Below are positions 1 to 10,055 of a stretch of 64,000 nt of DNA, piece by piece (the stretch's first letter is position 1; each line of letters opens with the position of its first letter). The DNA comes from Phoma sp. XZ068 (Eukaryota > Ascomycota > Dothideomycetes > Pleosporales > Didymellaceae): positions 682,001 to 746,000 of the forward strand of contig RBKR01000020.1 in the NCBI GenBank assembly GCA_004835665.1, in the 5' to 3' direction. Under the pieces are notes generated by a model. It was given only the letters and a program-made list of their open reading frames with translations. It was not told the DNA's origin and ran no database searches. The position numbers and the translations under genes are program-made.

Positions 1-836
1 TGGAGGTTGAACTAGGCACTGTGGCGTGATTCTTCGTATCGAAACTTACTCTACCTGCTGAAAATTGGTTATTTTGATTCCAGTTGTGTGAGTGAGGGAT
101 CATCGTAGGTTGATGTCTTACACTTCCGCCATTATGCAAAGGTGTACCTTGGAACACACATCACCTCTAACGACATCGGCTTGACTAATATACTGGAATG
201 AAGGCTATACGACCTCTTGTACTATCTCATAATCTACGCATCCATCCTGGATGACTACATCACCTAGCATTTCAACGCTCCCTGTATTAACGTAGGCTGT
301 TTGCGTCCAAACGGAAGCTACTCTACCAACTCGACAACCCTGCAAGGCAACACACCATGTCACAAGGCACGAAAGGGCACCGAGAGTCTTATTGAAGCGA
401 GATAAATCTCCATTTGACCTGTTTTCCATATTACTAACGTCCCACCATTTCTGTATCCTTTATTGTCCGTTCTCAAATGCTGGCATGAACGCTATTACGC
501 TATGCTGGTGTTAGCGGCGATCCGCCTTTCGACGTTCCCGGTTCTGTGTTCCTTCTGATAGTTCCGCTATTCCTTCCTCCCCCTTCCAATAGTCCCGCTA
601 TTCCTCCCTCCTCCATCCTTCCTTCCATACCAAAGATCCGCGGTTTTTTTATGCTAGATGAATGCCGTTACGCCATGCTAAGTTCAATGCTAATTCCTAT
701 CCCAATACCAATCCAAATCCCAGTCCTTACCATGTCCATTCCGAGTCCTTCCTTACCTCCCAACCCTTCCTAACCTCCCCATCCCAAACCCCTCTTACCT
801 CCCACTCCACCTTTCCTCTATCCCCATCTACAACCC
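1..836. other. Intergenic, CT-rich near its right end
   Basis: No convincing gene is seen. The stretch from about 545 to 870 is strongly C/T biased on the + strand (repeated CCTTCC, CCTCCC and CCATTCC words) and gives only low-complexity Pro/Ser ORFs. It lies directly downstream of the secreted protein gene on the minus strand and probably includes its 3' region. Confidence 0.6.
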
Positions 837-2351
837 CTAAGCCCAATACCGCTCCCTCGGCCCCTTAACCTCATCATCCGAATCCGAAGACGAATCATAA
901 TACACAGGCTCAGCCTTCGTCGTTGTCTTAATAAAGATCCTAGTCACAGTCGTAGGCGGAGCAGTCTTGGTCTTCGTGATGGTGATGTGAGGCAGACCGG
1001 GCTTTGTCAGGATCTGTGTTATGATGGAGGGGAGACCGCATTTGTGCTTTGTCGTTGTTGCTGTCTTTGTGACGGTTACTGCGGTGCCGGGCGCTGTTGT
1101 TGTGACGGTATGGGTTATGGTCTTGGGTCCGTGGTGGATGCAGGTGGTGGGGGAAGCTGTTGTTGTTACGGTTTCAGTGTGCGGAGGCCCGTAGACTGTG
1201 CAGTCCGCAGTAATGGTCCTGGTGTACGGAGTACCGTGGACTGTGTGGACTGAAGTCACCGTGTAGGTAGATGCAGGCTCTGGGACTGTGACAGTGGTGG
1301 TGCCGACGGAGGTTACAGTGTTGTAAACAGTGGCCGTGGAAACTGCGCCAAATACGGTTGAAGTGACAGTGCGGGTCCTGTACACGCGCGATATAGCAGC
1401 TGGTTCGCTCTCGCGAATGGTGACGGTCCGTGTGGCAGTAACAGTAACGGTAGATGCCCGGCCTAGCTTGTTGTATCCGTTCGAAGCGCGAATAGCTCGT
1501 GTAAACTTCTTGCCGCGTATGTACCCGAGTCCGCCGTCATCAGTAGAAATCTGGCGGCTCAGGGGTGTGTTGTAAAGCTCGCACATATTCAGCATAGTGC
1601 TCTTGGGGTTCGAGCAATTCACACATGTTGGCTGGCGCTGGATGTAGATTGCGAAAGACCTGCAATCCCTGTGGCTACTGCAACTTGCGGCGCAATCCTG
1701 GGCATTGTACTCCTCACTGCGATATGTCACAATTGGCTGGTGGATAGGAGCGGCATTCAGGTCCTCGTAAACTCGCTCGTACGGATAGGGAGCGACCTCT
1801 TCCCGAGCAGTGCGGGAGTAAATTCCAAGGTTCCTGAAGTCCTCCAGATCAGCATCGAAAGATTCGCCCGTCGGGCTCGAAGGGCCACCAGGAGTAACAG
1901 AGGATGTCGGGACGGCCTTCGACGCTGTCTCCAAGGAAGTAACGACTGCAGTTTGAGTAGCAGTGAGTACGGGAACTACTTCAGTCTGGGTCTTGACTGT
2001 CGTAGAAACTGAAGTCTTCGTAGTGACATGTCCATGCAGCGTCAGGGTCTTTGTGAGTGTAACAACATAAGTGCGGATGGATGTAATTGTTCTCTCCAAG
2101 GTCTGCTCCTCTAGGACGAAAGTGGCAGAATCCTCACCCTCTTCCTCGGCACGGCGCTGGATGTGGAGAAGACACCTCATATCACCAGGGCTAGGACAAC
2201 CCTTGGGCCAGGTAACCGGGATCAAAGACGGCTTAGTTGGTGCCTGAGTGACGATCAAAGTTGGCTGTTCATCATGGGCGATTGAGACCTGAGTGACAGC
2301 GGGCGCCGCAGCACCGAGACACGCAAGCGCGAGGACGAGGAACCCCTTCAT
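837..2351 (-). CDS. Secreted Thr-rich protein with a PAN/apple-like domain
   Basis: A single-exon protein of 504 aa. The start is the ATG at 2351, because the following residues form a classical signal peptide (MKGFLVLALACLGAAAPA); the open frame extends upstream but the extra sequence does not look coding. Residues about 195-285 hold six cysteines (near 220, 224, 230, 243, 246 and 257) spaced like fungal PAN/apple modules, which bind carbohydrate or protein. Residues 80-145 and 300-480 are dominated by Thr/Val repeats (TVTVT, TRTVT, TVTTT), likely O-glycosylated stalks. The C-terminus is acidic (SSSDSDDE) and lacks a hydrophobic GPI-anchor tail, so I infer a secreted or wall-associated protein rather than a GPI protein. 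The PAN call rests on the cysteine pattern only; the ligand is unknown. Confidence 0.75.
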   Translation of the reverse strand: MKGFLVLALACLGAAAPAVTQVSIAHDEQPTLIVTQAPTKPSLIPVTWPKGCPSPGDMRCLLHIQRRAEEEGEDSATFVLEEQTLERTITSIRTYVVTLTKTLTLHGHVTTKTSVSTTVKTQTEVVPVLTATQTAVVTSLETASKAVPTSSVTPGGPSSPTGESFDADLEDFRNLGIYSRTAREEVAPYPYERVYEDLNAAPIHQPIVTYRSEEYNAQDCAASCSSHRDCRSFAIYIQRQPTCVNCSNPKSTMLNMCELYNTPLSRQISTDDGGLGYIRGKKFTRAIRASNGYNKLGRASTVTVTATRTVTIRESEPAAISRVYRTRTVTSTVFGAVSTATVYNTVTSVGTTTVTVPEPASTYTVTSVHTVHGTPYTRTITADCTVYGPPHTETVTTTASPTTCIHHGPKTITHTVTTTAPGTAVTVTKTATTTKHKCGLPSIITQILTKPGLPHITITKTKTAPPTTVTRIFIKTTTKAEPVYYDSSSDSDDEVKGPRERYWA

Positions 2352-3712
2352 GGCGGCAGGTGAAAGGTGGGAAGTTAAAAACGAAAAGAAAAAATGAATC
2401 AACGAAAGCGAATGTGAATATGCGAAAACAGGTGGAAACGTTGGAGAGGAGCGGAGGCATCGATATAGGCATCTTGGGACCCTGAGGTACACCCTGAGTA
2501 CAGAATGCACGAAAAATCTGATACTGCAGTACCCTTGATCAAGATAGTGAGGCGAGGAGAAGCTGAAGTGATAGACGTCAACGAGTGCTGTGGTAGCTCA
2601 GTGGTTGGCAGCACGATAGTGGTCGTTAAGTCGAACTATTTACGACCCTCAAGGGTCCTTCAGAACGATGGTACGATCATTAGCCGTAGATCCACGAATG
2701 AATGTCGCTTTTTTCTGAAGACTTATATGTCTGACCTTCCAGAGCCTCGCTGCAGGGCGGGGTGTTGACCAACACATGGTTCAGGGACAGTCGAAGCGGA
2801 GAACCTGCACCCCAAACACTAATGTTCTAGTCCAATGGGGGTCTCACGTTGGTTGTTCAGGGCACGACGTGACGTCTCTATGAGGAGGCTCGAGTCAGAG
2901 TCCCAAGGTTTAGAAAGCGCTCATGCTGTCAACCGCGCCTGCTGCTGGTACACACTACGAGTGGAAGCATGAACTTCACACACTTCACCACTTTGCTGTC
3001 ATCACCTGCAGCTTCATGTAGAATGTGCGAGATGTTGTGGTGTTTTCTTAAACCTGTAAAGGCACTATGTATAGACCATTTAGGGCGATTTGTAACCCCT
3101 TGAGAAGATTTATATCACTCTCAAATCAGCGACTACGGTCAACAATGCTCTGTTGTCAGGCGGCAAACAATATTAGGTCGCCGTTTAATATACACATTAT
3201 CACAACTTGCAACCCATACATTCGACCCGTAGAAAACTGCACGATGCAAGCATATCACATCAGTCTCCAGCCCAGACACCGTCAAATCACCACACTCCAG
3301 AAGACGCAGCCACACAAACATTCCGCAGCGCCCCTCCCCACCGTCAAACACTTCACACACACGCACGCACTATATCGACCATAAGAATTGATGCTTTCAT
3401 TGTCATTGAACGTTTGGGGGGTATGCTGTAGCTGCGTCTTTCAGCGCAACAAAAAATGCCAAAAGAGAGTATCAAAATCCACACATCCACACAGACATCA
3501 CTTCGCCGAATACCTCCCAAACTAACTGCCCACCCTCTACCTGGCCACCAGCTACCTGGCCACCAGCTAGGTAGCCGCTGACCAGCTCAACCTCTCCAGA
3601 TCAGGCTCTACATCCTCACCGCCTATCCGTATATCATCATATATATTATTTGGCCAAAACGAACTTTTCCAAGACACTGCGCGTGCGGAGAGAGAGATAA
3701 ATAAAGATGCGA
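2352..3712. other. Intergenic region between two convergent or tandem minus-strand genes
   Basis: About 1.36 kb with only short ORFs lacking codon or domain signal. It includes the promoter of the PAN-like gene at its left end. A perfect 15-bp tandem duplication lies at 3537-3566. At about 2587-2612 there is a string resembling a tRNA D-arm, but no matching acceptor or T arm is found. Confidence 0.5.
3537..3566. repeat. Two-copy 15-bp tandem repeat
   Basis: The unit CTACCTGGCCACCAG occurs twice head to tail and is followed by the related string CTAGGTAG. It is a small local duplication downstream of the Hsp70-like gene. Confidence 0.85.
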
Positions 3713-6070
3713 TTATCTGAATCTCGAAGTGCAGCGGCCCATGACTTCGCCCTGGCAGACGAGCTCGGCGTTGAATTCGGATCCGTCGAGGGTGAGGTAG
3801 ATGTCGAAGTAGACGCGGTAGAAGGTGCCTTGTGGGGTGTCCATGCGCTCAAAGTCCTTTTCGAGGTTCTTCCGCGAGAGGTCGGAGGTCAGGGTGACGA
3901 CTTCCTTGATGCCTGGTGCGTGTTAGTAGTGGATGAGGGGGCCTGGGAGGGGGGTGACTTACGAGGGTCTTTGGTGTACTCGGGGCAGACGTCGTCGTCG
4001 CATGCGTAGAGGATGTCCTCGTACATGAGGGTTGCGCCGGGGGCGACTTGTCTGAAGAACGAGACCTTGACGGGCTCGCCAATCTTGACTCTTTGGCCCT
4101 TTTGTACGAAGATCTGGCGTGTGTACTTGCAGCGATCCTTGCCGTCGAGGGACGGTACACGGTACTGCTCGGGGTGGTGCCCCTCCTTGAACGGCTGAAG
4201 CGTAGCCATGAGGTAGTGGCGACGAGCGACACGGTGTGTAACGATGCGTTCTGTGATACCGGCGGTGACGGCGCCCTTGACGATTGCAGCGACGGAATCC
4301 ATAGGGCGGACGACCTTGGACTGGAACTGAGGAGGTACGTGAAGCTTGATCTGCTGGAAGAGGTACTCGGATGCACCGAAACCACCAACAACGAGGACGT
4401 TTTGTAATGACCTGTTCTGTGCCTGAATGGCAATGATCTGGTTCCTGACGAGCTCCAAGATGCGGTTGACTACAGGCTCGAAGCACTGCAAGATTTCCTC
4501 GTTGGTGAATGTCATGTATCCTTCCTCGATACCAGCCTCTGGGAATTCGGCCTCGATACCGACATCCACCGCCCATTTCTGGCCGTTGTTTCGGAAGTCG
4601 GCCTTTATCCTGTTCTCGAAATCCATGATGCACTTGGCGTAGACCTTGCCTGCTGTCTTGGAGCCATCAGGCAGTTTCATCTTCCGGATCTTTGCACGCA
4701 GAATGTTGCTGAAATTGCGGTTGAGCGCTGTAGAACCGCAAGAGTCACCCGATCCAGCTGTGCACTCGGCGACGGAGAACGGCTGCTCCTCTTCGACCTC
4801 GTAGGCGATCAAATCGACGGTACCACCACCACAATCGACGATCAATACAGCGTCGTGCATCTTGAGGTTGAGCAGACCGGTCTTCGAACAGAACATGGCG
4901 GCGGCTTCGGGCTCGGTGATGAGGGTCAACCTGTTGTCGTTCTCATCGCGCAGGAAGCCGGCCTGGATGGCGGCAGCACGGGTCGCGGCCTTTCCAGCAT
5001 CGTTCCAGATGGCAGGGACGGTCAGGTAGTAGCGGATGTTGCGCTCCTCGCGGTTGAAGACCTCACCCAGCGTCTTCTGCAGCTGGTTGCGCATCGCCTG
5101 GCGCAGGTGGAAGAGGTAGTCGGCGGCGACATCGATCTCGGACTTGCCTGGTGGTAGCGGGGGCAGGTTGATGGGGTCGATGTATGTGTTGCCGGACAGC
5201 ATGAGCTGCAGCTTGAACCACTCGACCTTTTGCACGCCAGGCTTGGGATAGCCTGTGGGGGCGAGTGCATCGGCAATGTCTGGGCCCCAGCCGACGACCT
5301 TCTGGTACTGGTCGTAGTAGAGCACGGTGGGAATCTGCGGGCGTTAGTGAGGACGTGCGGCGGGCGGTACCTCGGGCGCACTCACCTTCTGCTTGGTCTG
5401 GTTTCCTGCGCCGGGCCATTCGGTGATGATGTCCTCCTTGGCCTCGGTGTTGGTTGCGAAAGCGAAAGCGACGCCTGAGAAGGTGGTGCCCTGTGTCGAG
5501 TCAGCCGCGGTGCCCCACGCAGTGCATGCACGCTGGGCTTACAAAGTCAATGCCGACAATCAGCTGCGCCTTGGAGCGTCCCTCGCCGGCGACCTCTGCC
5601 ATGCCCGGGCGGTTGTAGGCGGCGGGCGGGCCATGGGCGGCGGGCACTGGCGGCGGCGGCGCGCCGTAGCCTCCAGCGCCGTACTGGCCGGGCGGGGGCT
5701 GCGGCGGATATCCTGGCGGGCCTCCTTGCGGCGGGTAGCCCACGGGCTGCTGAGGGTGTGCTGGGTAGCCAGGCGCGCCCGTGTTGATGGGCGGCAGCGG
5801 GCTCGTGGGGCGGCCATGCTGCTGCTGCTGCTGGGGCGCGAGGCCGCCCTGCTGCGGCGCGAAGGTGTACGAGGGCGGGCGGCCCAGGCTGTTTTGCGGG
5901 TTCATGGGGAGCGACGAGCTGCTCGAGTTGCTGGCCTGCGGCGACAGCGACGTCGGTCGGTTGGAGCCGGTGGGGGTGCTGCCACCGGTGCTGCTCTGGG
6001 TGGGCTGGTGGGAAGAACTCTTGCGTTTCGAACCAACTAGGTTCTTGAAACGGGCATTCATGGAGTTCAT
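3713..6070 (-). CDS. Hsp70-type ATPase-domain protein with disordered N-terminus
   Basis: Four exons: 6070-5543, 5490-5386, 5334-3963 and 3912-3713, giving 734 aa with all phases matching. Residues 1-165 are a Ser/Pro/Gln/Gly-rich disordered tail with a short polyQ. The actin/Hsp70 ATPase fold follows: phosphate-1 loop (GIDFGTTFSG, about 173-182), phosphate-2 loop (DCGGGT, about 378-383) and adenosine motif (VVGGFGAS, about 526-533). After the ATPase there is a short beta-rich tail but no recognisable Hsp70 peptide-binding domain or EEVD end, as in HSPA12-like fungal proteins. It probably binds and hydrolyses ATP in the cytosol; the client is unknown. Intron 1 splits the first ATP motif exactly between GIDF and GTT. 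The exon model is well supported by motif continuity. Confidence 0.9.
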
Positions 6071-7522
6071 CAGTCAGAGAGGGAGGAGAGAGCTGAGAGA
6101 GTGGTGGGGGGTCGACCAGGTAAATTGGCAGAGAGCTGACGGCCGCAGCGCTGGGCGCCTCTAAACAGACAAGGCTGAGAGCGTCGCCAACAGCTACCAG
6201 CTAACAGCTCGCTACTCGGGGCGCAGTCCTCGAGGAATTGGCTGCGCTTGCTCGATCTGCACCAGCGCACGCCCGGGTCTTGACGAGAATACGCTGCTGG
6301 CCACGCTCGAGCTGGAGATGGTACCTGAGCGGGCGCGAGTCTTGTCCGTCCCTGAGGACCGCACAGCGGAGGGGCAGCCGGGTCATTCTTTCACCGGTTC
6401 ACAGCGCCAGCCCCTCCAACCCAGCACTATAACCAGTGCTGCAGCCCCAAGCCATTGATCAACCACACCGCGCCGGGGTGCTGCCGTCCCGTGCAGTCAC
6501 TCTAGATTCATATCTATAGTAGCTGCAGCACTGCGAGATGGTTGCTCAACTGACTGCTCGACTGCCTGCTCGACTGCTCGACTGCTCGACTGACTACTCA
6601 ACTGACTACTCAACTGACTACTCCACTACTGCATGCAGCAAGTACTTCCCCCAGGACAAAGCAGTGTGGCACTGCACCACAAAGCCCCAGCCCATCCGCG
6701 CCTTATTGGGCGCCGATGCTCACATCAGCTCCACTAGACACGAAGGGATCCCTCGCCAGATTCCTCGCCAAACACGTCGTTGCTCCCAGCACGGCTCCCT
6801 GCACGTGGCCGACAATTTAACTCTGCTGTGTTGTTTCGTACAATTTACAATTTCTTTGTCTTTGGCCTGGCAACATGCTCCACTGACGTTTGGGTCATGC
6901 TCAGTCCTGGTAGGGCTGAGTGTTGCTATATTCAGACACAGCCAATCGCGGGCTGCGACGGTGTGCTAGCGTGCTCAACTTCGTGATGCTGTACGCGGCT
7001 CGTGTCCTGGAGACAAACACGGCAAGATGGTCACTGTGGTAATGGTGCCATGGCACGGTGGCGTGGAACGACGCATTTTTGTTGATTGACGACGATGCAT
7101 TCTGTGATGATTACAAGTTCAGTGCCTATAACACCCCCAATCAAATAATAGGTACAAAACTTGGTCTAGCGATTAAGCTTATTGATTCAGTGTTACTCGT
7201 GTTACTCGGCTACTCACATAGCCTTCACGGCCATGTGCTTTTATACAGATCGTCAGAAATAATGCAAGTTGATCCCAGCCCTTGGGATACAAAGCCACCA
7301 AGAAACCACCCTCTTCCTTCCTGTAAACGCCATCGCTGATGTAAATTTTGAGCGGGTTCCTTGTCAACCCATTGACCCCCGAGCCGGAGCAGAGGAGATT
7401 ACGACCCTTTCAGGCGCCTCTGCCTAACTATGCCCTGTGGATCTAGGCCACCGCGCGATTGAAGGTGGCCGCAATCCTGAATATTTCACTCTCTATTCTC
7501 CGGGTATTAGCAGCGAGAGATC
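6071..7522. other. Intergenic: promoter side of the Hsp70-like gene and 3' side of TAF4
   Basis: About 1.45 kb. It contains a degenerate tandem repeat (6545-6630, listed separately). Open frames here, including the 143-codon one across the repeat, show repetitive or incoherent translations and are not supported as genes. Confidence 0.5.
6545..6630. repeat. Degenerate CTGCTCGA / CTACTCAA tandem repeat
   Basis: About 86 bp made of repeated GACTGCTC units passing into three near-perfect ACTGACTACTC(A) units. The 11-bp unit ACTGACTACTC is clearest at 6590-6625. It is a minisatellite-like tract of no evident function. Confidence 0.8.
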
Positions 7523-9524
7523 TCATCGCACTCCGGCTGCAGCTACCGGTAGCCTCTTGTCGTACTCCACGCTCCTCCCCTCGTCCTTCTCTGTATTCTT
7601 GAGACGGGCTAAAATCAGGGTAAGGGTCTTCTTCTCCCTGCCGTCGTTCTCCAGAACGTGTATGAGGTCTCGGACCTGGATCTTCTCGCCAATCTCCGTG
7701 TTCTCGATGTTGGCTCCGTAGTTTCTCTTCTTCGCCCTCAGGCCTACTTCGGTGGTTACGGCTGCAGGTGTCGCTGAACCACTACCACCAGTACCGCTGG
7801 CCTGTCGAGCAGGCGTTGAAGCGCCAGAAGCGCCACCGCCGCCACCTCCACCGCCACCGCCACCGCCTCCCGTCATCCATGAGTACTTCTTCTTCCTTCC
7901 ACCACCCAGCGCCAGGGCAGCTGTCTCATTGGCTTTGCGATGCAGCACGTCCTCGGTCTGGCCAGCCTTGTTCATCGCATCTCGCTGCTTCTTGGTAATC
8001 TTCTCGGGGATAGGCAAAGGCGCTGTATCTGCTGTATCTGCTGCAGCCGCGGACTTGCCGAGCAGACGCTGCTGGCGCTTGCGCAGTCGCTCCTTCTCGA
8101 ACAGCTCATCCTCACGAACGCGCTTCTTCAAGGCATTGGCGATGTGATTGACATTCTGGAACGTAGGCTGTGGTGTAAGGGGTGCTTCGCTTGGTGGCGT
8201 AGGAAGACGTGCGGCGTTTGGCAATCCTGATTTTGTCAGTATAGAGGCTTACAGATGACATGGCTGATGTAAGCTCACCTTTGTTGGCGGTCGTCGTGGG
8301 GCTAGTAGCACTCTCAGGTGCCTCCCACGGCGTCCTCAGAACATTCGTAGGCGCTGCCATCTTCTGCTCAGCATCTGGTTCCTGAACAGCAATGTCGAGC
8401 ATCTGTGGCGGAATGATCCCGTGTGATGTATTTTGTCGGCCCTGGCTCAGGGCGAATGAATCCTCGACAATCGTCCGTATGCGCTCCTCAGCAGCCAGGG
8501 ACAGAAGTGACAGGATTTCGACAAGTGGGGCGTTCTGGTTGAGAAGACTGGCGGCTTCGAGACCTACGATTTGCTCGCCGTTCGCACCGGCTTGCGTTGT
8601 CCTGGTGACATCGCGAGGGGTCTTGTCGGGGATCTTGTCAAACAGGCCATCAACATTGACTTGAATGCCATTCTCATAAGCACGTCTAGCCATGCGATGC
8701 CTGAGAACATTGGCATCGCAGAAGGGATCTGTGAGACACTGCTGAGCGGACTCGTTGAGAATCCGGGCAGCCTGTTCGTGTTTCCTTAGGAACTCGGCCT
8801 CCTGCTGCTCTTGCGACATGGACTGGCTCAACTGCCCCGAACCTTGGAACGCGCCATGGCTGCCTTGCTGGCTCCAGTTGTTGAAGCTCGAGTGAGGAGA
8901 GAGGGTGGATCCGGTGGCCTGGGAGTTGAACGATGACCCATATCCGCGGTTTCCGTAGCTGTGAAGCAGGTTGTCTTCTTCGGCACGCAGATCAATACCA
9001 GAGCCCGTGAGAACGTCGCTGATATTATTAACATCCAGATCACGCGCATTTGCCTTCTCCAACTCGGCGTTGTCCGTAGCCTTGCTGTAGGGCACCTTGG
9101 GCGGCGGCATAGAGCTTGGAGGTGGCTGCTGATACTGCTGCTGCTGTTGCTGCGCCATGTTGTTTGGGTGCTGATAGGGCTGCGGCTGGTGGAACGGCGG
9201 CGGCTGCGTGTTGGCGGGCGACTGGGGCAGGGACAGATAGCCGGTGTTCTGCGGCGACGAAGCGTAGGGCGACATGGGATACGACGGCGCCGCAAAGGGC
9301 GACTGGTATGGTGCGGGCGATGGCGGGTTCGGCGACAGGCGCTGGCGCTTTGCGGGGGGGATGCCGCTGCCCATGGTCGGGGACATGGCATTAGGCGACT
9401 GGCTGTACGAGGGCGGCGAGAAGGGCCGTGGCGGCTGCGGGTTCTGGTTCTGCAGGTTCTGCGTCTGCACAGGCGGCGGGTGCTGCCCGTACTGCTGCGG
9501 GTACTGGTTGTAGTTCTGCGCCAT
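7523..9524 (-). CDS. TAF4: Transcription initiation factor TFIID subunit 4
   Basis: Two exons, 9524-8279 and 8226-7523, give 649 aa; the 52-nt intron has donor GTGAGC and acceptor AATCAG. TAF4 is a histone-fold subunit that pairs with TAF12 inside TFIID and helps nucleate RNA polymerase II pre-initiation complexes. Residues 1-150 are Pro/Gln-rich with a polyQ run. Residues about 250-300 (ESAQQCLTDPFCDANVLRHR) and the histone-fold-like segment about 322-365 (EILSLLSLAAEERIRTIVED) match the fungal TAF4 C-terminal domain. The second exon carries a charged helix (KERLRKRQQRLLGK), a run of 13 glycines and a conserved end (VRDLIHVLENDGR). It is divergently transcribed from YSH1 532 bp away. Confidence 0.93.
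7832..7870. repeat. Glycine-codon microsatellite inside TAF4
   Basis: Alternating ACC/GCC triplets on the + strand encode 13 consecutive glycines in TAF4 on the minus strand. It is likely length-polymorphic and forms a flexible linker between the two helical parts of the protein. Confidence 0.8.
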
Positions 9525-10055
9525 GTTGGGCGGCTCGTCCCCGGCGGGAGGTGCGCGGGCGGACGCTGGTTAGCGGCGTGTCATCAACGGAAGCGGCGGA
9601 TTGCGCTGGGAAGGAGCGATGTGGAGGGCGATGCGTGGGAAGGAGCGGTAGGCGCGGGCGCGTCGCTGCAACAATGTCTCGGTGGTGGATGGGCGCGCAA
9701 GCAAAGGCACGCAGAGGAGTGACGCCTGCGCACGGGCCTCTTGGCAGACGCGCCAACAAAGCGCACCCGCGACAGCATGCCCTCGACAACCACCTCGCCA
9801 TTCACTTGCATCTCGCTCGCCCATCGCTGTCCGCCTCGACATCGAGGGCCTGCAATTGCGCTTGCGAAAACTGTCACCTGACTAATGGCCCTAGACTAAA
9901 CAGCTGCCTTCACTGGCCAACGCGCCCTTCTTCGACCGAGCTCGCGCACCCTTCACCTGTAGCTGGAATTAGCTCACCGCAAGAAGCCGTCGCTGATCGA
10001 ATCGGCGCGTGATTTTCTACCTGTAATCCAACCACAACCGAGCACGCACGTAGAC
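9525..10055. promoter_or_regulatory. Shared divergent promoter of TAF4 and YSH1
   Basis: The start codons of the two oppositely oriented genes are 532 bp apart with no gene between them. The interval is GC-rich, lacks an obvious TATA box and should carry both promoters, as often seen for housekeeping pairs. No specific factor site can be assigned from sequence alone. Confidence 0.6.

Noticed and set aside
837..2012. Several + strand ORFs (for example 1330-1575, 1671-2012)
   Set aside because: They are antisense shadows of the secreted Thr-rich gene; their repetitive Val/Cys content comes from its TVT codons.
2583..2665. tRNA-like string (TAGCTCAGTGGTTGGCAGC)
   Set aside because: It resembles a D-arm, but no pairing acceptor stem, anticodon stem of correct size or T-loop (GGTTCRA) follows.
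3889..5325. Treating the longest Hsp70-like frame as the full gene
   Set aside because: It lacks the first ATP motif and runs into an intron at its end; splicing to flanking exons restores both.
6538..6969. 143-codon + strand ORF
   Set aside because: Its first part translates the tandem repeat and the rest has no protein-like pattern.
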